Assembly: GCA_018302815.1 (NCBI GenBank)
Contig: JAGVZE010000008.1
Location: 1 to 64,000, forward strand
DNA: 64,000 nt
Source: Candidatus Woesearchaeota archaeon
Lineage (GTDB): Archaea > Nanobdellota > Nanobdellia > Woesearchaeales > ARS49
Direction: 5' to 3'
Every line of letters starts with the position of its first letter. Position 1 is the stretch's first letter. This document shows positions 1-8,825 of this stretch, piece by piece. The notes beneath the pieces were generated by a model. That model made no database searches. It saw only the letters and a list, made by a program, of their open reading frames with translations, and was not told the origin of the DNA. Made by a program: the position numbers and the translations under genes.

Positions 1-158
1 CGGGGTTGAATTTCATACCGACAAAACTAAATCGGCATCACAATGAGGCGTGTAGCCCATGCCTAAAGCCGCTTTCGCAGCGCAAGGCATCCAACACGTA
101 CAAGAAGTCAACATAAAAAACTTTGTCGCCCCCCCCCCCGAAGTAACTGTTTCAAAAA

Positions 159-219
159 AAATTGCGAGCGCTCCGCGCACATTACTAAAAGAATGGCTCG
201 CCCTTCGGGCTCGCAATTT
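159..219 (-). terminator. Inverted repeat plus T-run after the leftward orphan gene
   Basis: An 11-bp perfect inverted repeat (arms 159-169 and 209-219, AAATTGCGAGC type) begins at the stop codon of the leftward gene. On the minus strand the second arm runs into eight consecutive T residues. A smaller GCCC-TTC-GGGC hairpin sits inside the loop at 200-210. This geometry fits a transcription terminator; archaeal terminators are mainly T-runs, so the stem may be incidental. Confidence 0.45.
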
Positions 220-913
220 ATAATGGGCGTACCCGAGCGAAACGGGCGCTATTGTAGAGAATCCTGTAGCCAATACAACCGCAGTCGTAACGAACATTGT
301 TGGCGCACAACGGCCGCAATTGACTCTGCGCAGGACACACCCATCTTCCTTGCGCATCTTGCCGAGGTACCGTCCAAAAAGCCATGGCTACACCACCTTG
401 AATCTGCCCAAAAACAATATCAGAATACCTCTTGAGTAACTTCTTATCACCTTCAACCACCGCAAGCCAACCCTTATGCTTCAAAACCTGATCCGGAGTC
501 AACGGCCGATTATACAAATCAACCCTGTCCTGAACATCAAGCTCAACAAAACTCGTAAAATCATCATAATTCACAGGTAAAAAAAAATTTCTAAACGACT
601 CAGGAACATCATTGAGCAAAGCATCACTACACGGAACAACAAGCCTGAACTTTGTCGTATCTTTCTGATACACAATCGCACTGCTCGTATCCAACCACCT
701 CTCCCACAAACTCGCAGCACCCTCACGCTCGAATTGGTTAATTCTTGCTTGAATAGTCTCCTTGAACGTAAGCGGACGCGCCAAACCTTGAACAAAAGGA
801 TGCAAACCATCATCACCCGCGCACAAACCACGCAACGCAACCAACGCCTCACCATACCTTGCATTCCCAGACCCAACAACCTCCCACTGATTCCAAACGA
901 CGCAAACGATCAT
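218..913 (-). CDS. Hypothetical protein
   Basis: The 231-residue product from the ATG at 913 matches no family I recognise. An in-frame TTG at 937 would add eight residues (MLLSVLLW) and give a hydrophobic N-terminus that could act as a signal or anchor, so the true start is uncertain. The C-terminal third has several cysteines (a WVCPAQ, a CANN and a CGC motif), which may bind metal. It lies about 55 bp downstream of rfcS on the same strand and could be cotranscribed with it. A terminator-like hairpin overlaps its stop codon. An alternative frame covering its 3' part (13-357) has low-complexity content and is probably not coding. Confidence 0.6.
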   Translation of the reverse strand: MIVCVVWNQWEVVGSGNARYGEALVALRGLCAGDDGLHPFVQGLARPLTFKETIQARINQFEREGAASLWERWLDTSSAIVYQKDTTKFRLVVPCSDALLNDVPESFRNFFLPVNYDDFTSFVELDVQDRVDLYNRPLTPDQVLKHKGWLAVVEGDKKLLKRYSDIVFGQIQGGVAMAFWTVPRQDAQGRWVCPAQSQLRPLCANNVRYDCGCIGYRILYNSARFARVRPL

Positions 914-967
914 CCATAACAAAACAGACAATAACAACTGATTATTAAGAATATCTGTTCAAAAAAA

Positions 968-1930
968 CTACTGGCTGCCAGCAAGAACAATCTGAGCTAA
1001 AAGAGCTTCAAGTTGGACGAACTCATCAGCGCCCTCGACCATACGGAACTCGATTTCTCCGCACTTGTCGATGAGAAGAACTTTCTTTCTGCCATCTATT
1101 TCGACGTTCCACACTTCCTGCTGAAGCTGTTTGATTGCATCAACACCGGAAAGACCGTACTTTAGCATAACGTCAAGAAGCTTGGACCTTGCAGACATAA
1201 AATCACCCTTAAGGGCCGTAAGAAGGACTTCTCTTACCTCTGCAGGAGCCGCGAATGAAGCTAGCGAATAGACAACATCAGCAGTGATTAAAGATGCTAC
1301 AGCGGCGCAGGACTGAAGAATATTCGCAACCCTTCTCAAGTCGCCTTCAGCCACCTGAACGAGCGCATCCTTTGCCTTATCGTCCATCTGAAGTTTTTCT
1401 GACTGAATAATATGTTCAACAAGCTTAATAACATCCGCCTTCTCGTGAGGCCTGAAACGAAAAACAGCACACCTACTCTGAATAGGGTCGATAATCTTAC
1501 TGCTGTAGTTCGCTGCAAGAATGAAACGACACGTTGCCGTGTAATTCTCCATCGTCCTTCTTAACGCCTGCTGAGCTTCTCGAGTTAGAGCGTCACACTC
1601 ATCAAGAAAAATAATCTTGAACGGAACGTCACCTAACGCCTTTGTCCTTGCGAAATCTTTTACTTTGACTCTCACCACGTCTATGCCTCGTTCATCGCTG
1701 CTATTAAGCTCGAGGAAGTTATCCCTGTAATTCTCGCCGAAGAACGCTCTTGCAAGAACCAATGCTAACGTGCTCTTGCCTACGCCTGCCGGACCTGCGA
1801 ACAACAAGTGAGGAATATTTCTTTGCTTCACGAACGCTGAAAGCTTATGGACTATCTCATCTTGACCCCTCACGTCAGCAAACGTCTTAGGCCTAAACTT
1901 CTCAGTCCAGATAGCAGAAAGCGGTTCCAT
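968..1930 (-). CDS. rfcS: Replication factor C small subunit
   Basis: This is the clamp-loader ATPase subunit that opens and loads the PCNA sliding clamp onto primed DNA. The 320-residue length is normal for archaeal RfcS. Visible motifs are the RFC-box WTEKFRPKTF near residue 8, Walker A GPAGVGKST at 46-54, the DECD Walker B box at 110-113, the SRC sensor motif at 152-154, and a C-terminal helical collar domain. The start is the ATG at 1930. No RfcL gene occurs in the window, so the large subunit must be elsewhere. It is one of many replication genes in this region. Confidence 0.97.
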   Translation of the reverse strand: MEPLSAIWTEKFRPKTFADVRGQDEIVHKLSAFVKQRNIPHLLFAGPAGVGKSTLALVLARAFFGENYRDNFLELNSSDERGIDVVRVKVKDFARTKALGDVPFKIIFLDECDALTREAQQALRRTMENYTATCRFILAANYSSKIIDPIQSRCAVFRFRPHEKADVIKLVEHIIQSEKLQMDDKAKDALVQVAEGDLRRVANILQSCAAVASLITADVVYSLASFAAPAEVREVLLTALKGDFMSARSKLLDVMLKYGLSGVDAIKQLQQEVWNVEIDGRKKVLLIDKCGEIEFRMVEGADEFVQLEALLAQIVLAGSQ

Positions 1931-1977
1931 AGAAACACGGCCTCATAGGCAGTATAAAAAATTAATGTTTTAAAAAA

Positions 1978-2241
1978 CTAAACAATGTCTTCTTCAGAGA
2001 TGACAAGGAAATCGCCCATCGCGATAACCGCGCTGAACGGAACTAGCAATTCACCGCTCTTGCCCTTCTCAAGATCGAGCTTTTCAGTATATTGCGTCGG
2101 ACTCTTAAGAACAACGTGGATAAGTTCGCCGGACTTTGATTCGAAAACGATATCGCCGACCTCTCCGAACCTCTTACCGTTCTTGCTCACGACAGTCTTA
2201 CCAATAAGCTGCTTTGAGAACTTCTTTTGATCATCAACCAT
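1978..2241 (-). CDS. PRC-barrel domain protein
   Basis: A small 87-residue protein with the PRC-barrel fold pattern: QLIGKTVVSKNGKRFGEVGD, a beta-rich centre, a VPFSAVIAMGDFLV segment and an acidic end. Archaeal PRC-barrel proteins are common; their relatives act in RNA processing (RimM-like) or bind photosystem proteins, but the role of stand-alone archaeal copies is unclear. It sits 47 bp upstream of rfcS on the same strand and may be in the same transcript. The start is the ATG at 2241. Confidence 0.8.
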   Translation of the reverse strand: MVDDQKKFSKQLIGKTVVSKNGKRFGEVGDIVFESKSGELIHVVLKSPTQYTEKLDLEKGKSGELLVPFSAVIAMGDFLVISEEDIV

Positions 2242-2289
2242 AGCACATCACCTTCGTACCTAATAGCACAATTCAATCTTAAAGTGTAT

Positions 2290-3117
2290 TTAAACTTTTC
2301 CACGCTGCAGAAGCAACGTCACTCTTCGCGAGTCATCACAGGTTTTACACGCAGAACAATACTCCTTGCCGCAGCCAATAGGCACTTGCTTTGACTCAAG
2401 GCAGGAACGCACTGCAGAAACTGTCGAAACAACCCAGTTCCTTGCGGCAATGTCAACAACAACGTCCCTTCGCGCATTAGAATCGACGTAATGAACTATC
2501 GCCTGCGGAACTGAACTTTGGAACGTATCTTCTAACATCAAAGCATAACTTACTGCCTGAATGCGATGATGCTCAAACACGCCCTGCTCAGGAGTCTTGC
2601 CCGACTTAAGCTCAATAGGAACAAGCCTGTCGTTGTAGCATTCGAGCTTGTCTATGCGCCCCTTAATACCTAATGATTTGCTTTCAACCGAATACTCATT
2701 CTTAACCTTCGGCTCAAGAGCCTGCCACAACGCATCGCCAGTCATATTTTCTTTTAATAATGGCGCGATAAGACTCGCTCTGGAGTCTGCTTCTGCAACA
2801 ACTAATGGAAGAGCGCTCTTCATCGCATCATCTGGAAGAACGTTAACCGAACGCAACATGCCAACATACATCCTCACACTCTGAAGAAGCAAAGAACGAT
2901 ATTCACTCTCGAGAACCTGCCTTGCAGAATCAGATGCAGACAGAGAAGATACTATGCGCTCTTCATTCTTGCCAAGAAACTCGTGAAATTTGTGCTTGAC
3001 AAGCCCCAACGCCATCGCGGAATTAATCGGCTCCTTGATTTGCAAAACACTCTGCACGAAAAACTGCCTTGGACAATGAATCCAAGATGCTAAAGACGAA
3101 ATGGAAAGAAGCTTCAT
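2290..3117 (-). CDS. Cas4/RecB-like PD-(D/E)XK nuclease with Fe-S cysteines
   Basis: The predicted 275-residue protein looks like a Dna2/Cas4-type exonuclease. A single N-terminal cysteine lies in SWIHCPRQFF and three clustered cysteines near the C-terminus (CGKEYCSACKTC, which also has a fourth) would complete a 4Fe-4S site. The nuclease core shows GRIDKLE (Asp), PIELKSGK (Glu-x-Lys) and the QAVSYALML motif IV region. I choose the ATG at 3117 rather than the GTG at 3132 because a TATA box (CCTATAAAAAT, minus strand, about 3139-3149) would start transcription near 3117. There is no CRISPR array or cas gene nearby, so a general DNA repair role is more likely than adaptation. Confidence 0.8.
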   Translation of the reverse strand: MKLLSISSLASWIHCPRQFFVQSVLQIKEPINSAMALGLVKHKFHEFLGKNEERIVSSLSASDSARQVLESEYRSLLLQSVRMYVGMLRSVNVLPDDAMKSALPLVVAEADSRASLIAPLLKENMTGDALWQALEPKVKNEYSVESKSLGIKGRIDKLECYNDRLVPIELKSGKTPEQGVFEHHRIQAVSYALMLEDTFQSSVPQAIVHYVDSNARRDVVVDIAARNWVVSTVSAVRSCLESKQVPIGCGKEYCSACKTCDDSRRVTLLLQRGKV

Positions 3118-3175
3118 CAAACAAACGCACACGCTCCCATTTTTATAGGTTTGGGACGCAAGTCCAGTGGCGGTT

Positions 3176-3260
3176 GGCGGACGGAACGGCTAGACGGCAA
3201 GTACGGATGACGGATGGATGGCTGACGGCGGGCACGCAAGACGGCTTGACAGCAGTCAAG
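3176..3260. repeat. ACGG-rich short repeats and a small palindrome before tyrS
   Basis: The stretch between the divergent Cas4-like and tyrS genes has seven ACGG words within about 65 bp, several as GACGG, followed by a perfect 6-bp inverted repeat CTTGAC-AGCA-GTCAAG at 3245-3260. It lies just upstream of the tyrS TATA box (3283-3291, ATTTATAAT). It could be an operator or decayed repeat; the sequence alone does not say which. Confidence 0.35.
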
Positions 3261-3314
3261 ATTAAATTACAAAAGCGAAAACATTTATAATCAGCACAAT
3301 TGAGATAAATCACC

Positions 3315-4388
3315 ATGAACGTCGACCAGCGCCTTGCGCTCATAAAAGAAGTAGGACAGGAAATACTAACCGAAGAAGACCTAGTCAAACTACTAAACGA
3401 AAAAAAGAACCCTGTAGCGTACGATGGGTTCGAACCCAGCGGAAGAATACACATCGCACAAGGATTGCTACGAGCCATCAATGTCAATAAAATGACCAAA
3501 GCTGGCTGCACGTTCAAAATGCTAGTCGCAGACTGGCACGCATGGCTCAACAACAAATTCGGCGGGGATTTAGAAAAAATACACACTGCCGGACAATATT
3601 TCGTGGAAGTTTGGAAATCCTGCGGAATGGACATGGACAAGGTCAAGTTCGTCAACTGCAGCGAGTTTGTCAATGACTCAGAATACTGGAAAAAAGTAGT
3701 TGAAGTCACAAGACACACAACAATACAACGAATGATTCGCTGCGGACAAATCATGGGACGAAAAGAAGCAGACGTGCAAAACGTATCAATGCTACTCTAT
3801 CCAGCAATGCAAACAGCAGACATATTCCAACTAGGAGTCGACATCTGCCAACTTGGAATGGACCAGCGAAAGGTCAACATTTTGGCAAGAGAGATAGCTC
3901 CAACGCTCAAAGAAAAACCACCTGTCGCAGTACACCACCACATGCTAATGGGGCTTCAACAGCCTATCCACGTAGAAGGCGACGCAATAGATAGAGGAAT
4001 CGCTTTGAAAATGAGCAAAAGCAATCCGGATAGCAGCATATACATGGACGACTCAACACAAGAAGTAGAAAGAAAAATGAGCAAATCATGGTGCCCTGAA
4101 AAAACAACCATGGAGAATCCTGTTCTCGAGTACTGCAAGCATATCGTTTTTGAACGAACGAAAACGTTCAAGATAGACAGGCCGGAGAAATTCGGAGGAC
4201 CGCTCGAGTTCGAGTCCTATTTAGCACTTGAACAAGCGTACACTCTAGGAAAAATACACCCACTTGATTTGAAGAAGGCTGTTGCCTTGCAACTCAATGA
4301 ATTTATAGAACCTGTTCGAAAACACTTCGCAAAAGGAAAGCCGGCCAAATTACTTGAACAAGTGAAAAGCTACACGATAACACGATGA
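3315..4388 (+). CDS. tyrS: Tyrosyl-tRNA synthetase
   Basis: This is a class I aminoacyl-tRNA synthetase that charges tRNA-Tyr, of the archaeal/eukaryotic type (357 residues). The N-terminal part has YDGFEPSGRIHIAQ, in which HIAQ replaces the HIGH signature, as is usual in this family. The KMSKS loop is intact (ALKMSKSNPDSS, near residue 235) and is followed by the DDS motif. A TATA box at 3283-3291 places transcription close to the ATG at 3315. The stop overlaps the start of the next gene by 4 bp (ATGA), so the two are translated from one transcript. Confidence 0.97.
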   Translation: MNVDQRLALIKEVGQEILTEEDLVKLLNEKKNPVAYDGFEPSGRIHIAQGLLRAINVNKMTKAGCTFKMLVADWHAWLNNKFGGDLEKIHTAGQYFVEVWKSCGMDMDKVKFVNCSEFVNDSEYWKKVVEVTRHTTIQRMIRCGQIMGRKEADVQNVSMLLYPAMQTADIFQLGVDICQLGMDQRKVNILAREIAPTLKEKPPVAVHHHMLMGLQQPIHVEGDAIDRGIALKMSKSNPDSSIYMDDSTQEVERKMSKSWCPEKTTMENPVLEYCKHIVFERTKTFKIDRPEKFGGPLEFESYLALEQAYTLGKIHPLDLKKAVALQLNEFIEPVRKHFAKGKPAKLLEQVKSYTITR

Positions 4389-5632
4389 ACCCTCCACAAC
4401 AGGCAAAAGAAATCAAAAAAAAGATGGAGGAGGTTCTTGCAGCAATACTGGAACTGCGCAAGCACCGTGAAGCCATGATTTTTCTAGCGATTGATTTTTA
4501 CAGCAACCTTGAGAGAAAGCTCACAGAATGTTTAGCGCAGGAACCGGTTGAATTGACGGCGCCTTACCTTGCAGCATGCTTTGAAAAATGGAACAACAAA
4601 GAACCGGAACGGATGAGAGTTCTTCGTATAGAAAAAATAGAAGCGGAGTATCTACGGCTACAAGCACACAAGTTAGAAAATCTTATCTATTCCTTGTTTG
4701 GCCTTATCGAAGACTTCACAGATTTTCTTGACGAAACAACATACATACAGCACGCAAAAACCATCCGCACTCCACTAGGAACAATCAGACTTCGCATATG
4801 CTATGGAGCTTCAAATAGAGATGACATAAAAAATCCATTCAACGAAATCGCAGATTACGCCCAAACCGCTCAAACAATAAATCAAACCATAGAATATATT
4901 GATTCAGTCATTGAAGATGGAATACGCCAAATAATAACACAGAGCGCACTTTTTGAAAGAACGCTTGGAACCTCAAGCAAAGAAGTCATCATCTACGTAG
5001 TGTCATATAAACACGGAAGTGGATTTGTTGACAGAATGGAAACGTTCGCGCGCAACTTACTGGGCAAAAAAACGTTCCGTGTGGAGTTCAAACCAACTCC
5101 AGAAGACATCCGCATCTTCATTGACATCCAACCCCTGCTTGAAAGAGGAGAACCGCTCGGACCAACTCTTGCGCACGAAATCACTCACGTACTTGACGTC
5201 AAGTCATGGGAATATCAATCTTACGCGAACCTCATCAAAGCAGAAGGCATGGCAAAATTCGCAGAGATCATCAACAATACAGAAGCAGGACCATACTATC
5301 CCACTGCATTCAAAGAATACTTCAACCGACCGCTTTCTCGATTCGGGAAAAAAGAAGTTGATAAAGGACTCGAGTATACAATTGGCGCGCTCATGATGAT
5401 TCAACTGTTTTCACAACTCATAGGAAAAGAAGACCAAATGGAATACGCGCTGCTAAAAAGAGATATGCAGACCGTAGTGGACTATTTTAACCACAATAAA
5501 GACAAAGCCATCACGATACTTCAACTTGCAAAACACATGACACCACAGAAGTTCTTCCAATACTATATTGCCAAAATCAACAATCCGCTGCTCACCAAAT
5601 CGCTCATTAAAAAACTAGTCGGAGGGACATAG
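4385..5632 (+). CDS. HExxH protein, putative gluzincin-type metallopeptidase
   Basis: I do not recognise the 415-residue protein as a named family. Its first 250 residues are helical and charged. Near residue 265 it has LAHEITHVLD, a clear HExxH zinc-binding helix, followed about 25 residues later by KAEGMAKFAE, whose glutamate is placed like the third ligand of gluzincins. No signal peptide or membrane segment is seen, so a cytoplasmic peptidase is inferred. The gene overlaps tyrS by 4 bp and so is cotranscribed with it. Activity and substrate are unknown, and the motif pair is the only functional evidence. Confidence 0.65.
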   Translation: MNPPQQAKEIKKKMEEVLAAILELRKHREAMIFLAIDFYSNLERKLTECLAQEPVELTAPYLAACFEKWNNKEPERMRVLRIEKIEAEYLRLQAHKLENLIYSLFGLIEDFTDFLDETTYIQHAKTIRTPLGTIRLRICYGASNRDDIKNPFNEIADYAQTAQTINQTIEYIDSVIEDGIRQIITQSALFERTLGTSSKEVIIYVVSYKHGSGFVDRMETFARNLLGKKTFRVEFKPTPEDIRIFIDIQPLLERGEPLGPTLAHEITHVLDVKSWEYQSYANLIKAEGMAKFAEIINNTEAGPYYPTAFKEYFNRPLSRFGKKEVDKGLEYTIGALMMIQLFSQLIGKEDQMEYALLKRDMQTVVDYFNHNKDKAITILQLAKHMTPQKFFQYYIAKINNPLLTKSLIKKLVGGT

Positions 5633-5641
5633 CGACGGAAG

Positions 5642-5650
5642 CTTTAAATA
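5642..5650 (+). promoter_or_regulatory. TATA box of the PAN gene
   Basis: The sequence CTTTAAATA lies about 27 bp before the ATG at 5673, the standard archaeal spacing, and implies a transcript with almost no leader. Confidence 0.6.
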
Positions 5651-5672
5651 CCCGTCCTCGGTCGATTTACAC

Positions 5673-6803
5673 ATGCCTGAAAACAAAGAAGGAATAAGCT
5701 ACGGATACCAAGTGAACGTCAACGGACTCGAAGAAGAGAACAAATTCCTTCGAGAAAGCGTCGCCAACCTAGAACGCGAGCTTGAAAAGTTCAAAAGAAC
5801 TCCCCTTATATTATGCGAAGTACGCGACATCCTAGATGACAAAGTATTGATACGCCTTCCAAACGGCAACGAATTCTTGGTCGACCAAATGAGCACGTGC
5901 GACAAACTCCACCCCGGAGACACAATCCTTGCAGAACAAAAAAACCTAACAGTAATAAGGAAAATCAACCAGGTGCGCAAGTTCGACGCGGACAAATTCG
6001 TAATCATCGAAAAACCAACCGTCAGCTGGCACCTTGTCGGCGGATTACAACAGCAAGAGCGAGAAATCAAGGAAGTCATTGAACTCCCCCTCACAAAACC
6101 CGCACTGTTCAAGAAAATCGGCATTGACCCTCCAAAAGGAATACTGCTGTACGGCCCACCGGGCACCGGCAAGACACTCCTTGCAAAAGCAGTCGCTGCA
6201 AGCACAAAAAGCACATTCATAGAAGTCGTGGGCTCAGAACTCGTGCAAAAATTCATCGGCGAAGGAGCAAAATTAGTCAAAGAAATGTTCCAAATCGCCC
6301 GCGAAAAAGCGCCGAGCATCATTTTTATTGATGAGATTGATGCTATCGCCGCAGTAAGAATAGATGTAGGAACATCAGGCGAAAGAGAAGTACAACGCAC
6401 GTTCATGCAATTACTGGCCGAAATCGATGGATTCGACCCACTAGACAATGTCAAAATCATCGGATGCACGAACAGACGAGACATCCTAGACCCGGCAATA
6501 ATACGCCCAGGAAGGCTTGATCGGCTCATCCACGTCCCACTGCCAAACGAAGAAGGACGCAAAGAAATCCTCGGCATCCACACCAGAAAAATGACCCTTG
6601 CCAAAGTAGACTTCGAGGAGTTGGTGAATAAAACAGACGGATTCTCAGGCGCAGAACTTAAAGCCGTTGCGACAGAAGCAGGATACTTCGCAATACGCGA
6701 CAACAGAACCAAAATAACACACCAAGACTTCATATCCGCAATGGAAAAAGTAGTCGCGGAAGTAGAAACAGAAGGCCAAGATTACTTGAAGATGTTCGGG
6801 TAA
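5673..6803 (+). CDS. pan: Proteasome-activating nucleotidase (PAN)
   Basis: This is the AAA+ unfoldase ring that feeds proteins into the 20S proteasome. The 376 residues show an N-terminal coiled coil (about 17-43), an OB domain (about 45-100), Walker A GPPGTGKT at 161-168, Walker B DEID at 220-223, the second region of homology with IRPGRLDR, and a C-terminal helical domain. The extreme C-terminus is KMFG; the classical hydrophobic-Tyr-X gate-opening motif would need a Tyr where Phe is found. The gene has its own TATA box and stands alone; no proteasome subunit gene is in the window. Cdc48-type ATPases are excluded by the single AAA domain. Confidence 0.95.
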   Translation: MPENKEGISYGYQVNVNGLEEENKFLRESVANLERELEKFKRTPLILCEVRDILDDKVLIRLPNGNEFLVDQMSTCDKLHPGDTILAEQKNLTVIRKINQVRKFDADKFVIIEKPTVSWHLVGGLQQQEREIKEVIELPLTKPALFKKIGIDPPKGILLYGPPGTGKTLLAKAVAASTKSTFIEVVGSELVQKFIGEGAKLVKEMFQIAREKAPSIIFIDEIDAIAAVRIDVGTSGEREVQRTFMQLLAEIDGFDPLDNVKIIGCTNRRDILDPAIIRPGRLDRLIHVPLPNEEGRKEILGIHTRKMTLAKVDFEELVNKTDGFSGAELKAVATEAGYFAIRDNRTKITHQDFISAMEKVVAEVETEGQDYLKMFG

Positions 6804-6917
6804 CCGCCTAAAAAAAAGTATTACTTTGGGAACGTACGAGAAATCGGAGGAAGTCAGACCGTTTCAAAGTCCAAGGGTTGCAAGGTTTTTTATAGATAAT
6901 TTGAGTTTTTAATATCT

Positions 6918-8693
6918 ATGGCGAAGGATATTTTAAAAGAGGTTGATATCCACCTGAAGTACCCCTTGTCCCAGGTCATACGAGACGTTTGGGGATATGC
7001 TGAAGGTTTTCGAGGGAGAATTATTCTCTATTTTGTTTTTGTTGCAGTCGTTGGGCTTGGACTGAGCGTTCCTCCGTATTTCATAGGTCTGATTATTGAT
7101 GCGCTGCATCTTGGAGACTATACTCACGTGCCAACTTTCTTGGGAGTTATTGCGGGCAGCTATGTCGTCGCGTTATCGTTGAGGCATTACCTGATTTACA
7201 AGACTCGGGTTCTTGCCTCTCAGCTTGTGAATCAAACACGAATCAAAACGATCAATCATCTTTTCTCGCTTGATTTTGCGTTTTATGAGTCAACATCTTT
7301 GGGAACAATTCTTGCTCGCGCTGAAACAGGGGCGCGTTCACTGCATGACTTATTCCGTATTCTTTACAGTACAACTTTACAGCGGATTGTTGTATCCATC
7401 ACAAGCTTTGTTATTATTGTGAAACTCAATATGACAATTGGGATTGTCGCAGCTGTGTTTCTCACTGCATTCATTCTCTCTCATGTCTATACTAATCGTA
7501 TGATGTTGAAGCTGGAAGGTCGAGTTTTCGCAGAAGGCGAGAAGGTTTACGGCAAAGTCTACGACTTTCTTCGACACATCCAGATCGTGAAACTGCTCAA
7601 TGTAAAAGACCGGTTGATAAATGTTTTGAGAAAATCGTACGCAGTCGTTCTGCAAGAGGAGCGGGCACGAAGACGGTTTGAACGGGTGAAAAATGCCATT
7701 TTTGCAAACCTGCTTCGCCTATCTGAAGTAGGAGTACTCGGTTTTCTGGCGTACGAGGCGATGCAAGGAGCGTTGACCGTTGGTCTTGCCATCGCAATTT
7801 GGCAGTATTTTGCACGCTTGAATGAGCAAGTGGATTCTGCGCTGGGCGACTTCCAAGAGCTTGTTCCCGTCAGGACTGCACTTTACCGTTTGCACCTGAT
7901 TTCAGATGTTCAACCGACTATCAAAGATCCAGTAAAGCCCAAAAGCATTCCGTCACAATGGAAACACATTCGTTTTGATTCAGTATCCTTCACATATCAG
8001 ACCAAACACAAGCGTGCAGTTGATGATGTTTCCTTTAAAATCAAGCGGGGTGAGCGCGTCGCGATTGTGGGCGCCACAGGAAGCGGCAAATCAACAATTG
8101 CAAAGCTGCTGTTGAAACTCTATCTCCCGCAAGCAGGACAAATCTTGTTTAATGAAACACCAATAGCCGCAGCAACAACACGAGAGGTCACATCACGGAT
8201 AAAGATTGTCCCTCAGGAGAACGAACTGATCAATACAAGCGTTTATCACAATCTTCAGATAGCTGCGCAAGGCAAACTCACGCGTGAACAAGCCATAGCA
8301 GTTCTTCGCCAAGCAGCCTCAGAAACTTTTGTGAAAAAGCTGCCGCAAGGAATTGATACGCTTGTGGGTCCCGAAGGGATCAAGTTGTCCGGCGGCGAGA
8401 AGCAAAGAATATGCTTGGCGCGGGCATTAGTGAGCAAACCTGAACTGCTTGTTCTTGACGAAGCAACAAGCCATCTTGACGTAGTTACGGAAAGAGAAGT
8501 CTACGAACATTTGAAAAAACTATCACGTGCAGTTACAGTCTTAGCAATCACACATCGCGTCTCCTCGATGTACTTATTTGACCGAATTTTAGTAATGAGC
8601 CATGGAGAGCTTGTTGGAGACGGGACTCATACAGAATTGCTTAGAACAAATAAGTATTATCAAAAACTCTGGAAATCAGGAAAGCACCATTAA
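6918..8693 (+). CDS. ABC exporter, fused permease and ATPase
   Basis: A 591-residue type IV (MsbA/multidrug-like) half-transporter. Residues 30-320 form the six-helix membrane domain and residues 350-591 the nucleotide-binding domain, with Walker A GATGSGKST at 385-393, Q-loop Gln433, signature LSGGEKQ at 490-496, Walker B LLVLDEA at 510-516 and switch His546. It should work as a homodimer exporting a lipid or drug-like substrate; the substrate cannot be read from the sequence. Its coding strand is much richer in T than that of neighbouring tyrS and PAN, which suggests lateral transfer. A TATA-like TTTTTTATAG lies near 6885-6895. Confidence 0.93.
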   Translation: MAKDILKEVDIHLKYPLSQVIRDVWGYAEGFRGRIILYFVFVAVVGLGLSVPPYFIGLIIDALHLGDYTHVPTFLGVIAGSYVVALSLRHYLIYKTRVLASQLVNQTRIKTINHLFSLDFAFYESTSLGTILARAETGARSLHDLFRILYSTTLQRIVVSITSFVIIVKLNMTIGIVAAVFLTAFILSHVYTNRMMLKLEGRVFAEGEKVYGKVYDFLRHIQIVKLLNVKDRLINVLRKSYAVVLQEERARRRFERVKNAIFANLLRLSEVGVLGFLAYEAMQGALTVGLAIAIWQYFARLNEQVDSALGDFQELVPVRTALYRLHLISDVQPTIKDPVKPKSIPSQWKHIRFDSVSFTYQTKHKRAVDDVSFKIKRGERVAIVGATGSGKSTIAKLLLKLYLPQAGQILFNETPIAAATTREVTSRIKIVPQENELINTSVYHNLQIAAQGKLTREQAIAVLRQAASETFVKKLPQGIDTLVGPEGIKLSGGEKQRICLARALVSKPELLVLDEATSHLDVVTEREVYEHLKKLSRAVTVLAITHRVSSMYLFDRILVMSHGELVGDGTHTELLRTNKYYQKLWKSGKHH

Positions 8694-8825
8694 TTTTCAA
8701 AAAGGTCGCCTTGTGCTACGGTGTTTAAGGTCTGAAAATCAATAGTAATTTTCTCTGAAGAAACGTAGAACAATATTTGTTTGACTGCTCATCGAAACAT
8801 TGTTTGTATATAGAAATTAATGGTG
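8685..8825. repeat. 12-bp inverted repeat that includes the ABC exporter stop codon
   Basis: CACCATTAATTT at 8685-8696 contains the last codons and stop of the exporter gene. Its exact reverse complement is at 8814-8825, 117 bp further on. The pair could base-pair in the 3' untranslated RNA. Whether it matters is unknown. Confidence 0.4.

Noticed and set aside
13-357. Leftward open frame of 114 codons across the C11 tract
   Set aside because: It overlaps the end of the orphan gene in another frame, has low-complexity Ala/Arg/Ser content and no recognisable domain.
2290-3117. Cas4-like protein as evidence for a CRISPR-Cas locus
   Set aside because: No repeat-spacer array or other cas gene is visible in the window; stand-alone Cas4/Dna2-like nucleases are common.
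3069-3290. Rightward open frame across the ACGG repeats
   Set aside because: Amino acid content reflects the repeats and it overlaps two promoters; no sign of a gene.
3424-3440. GGGTTCGAACCC resembling a tRNA T-arm
   Set aside because: It lies in the tyrS reading frame, encoding GFEP of the active-site region, and no acceptor or anticodon stem surrounds it.
4196-4216. GAGTTCGAGTCC resembling a second tRNA T-arm
   Set aside because: Inside tyrS and encoding LEFES; no tRNA cloverleaf can be drawn around it.
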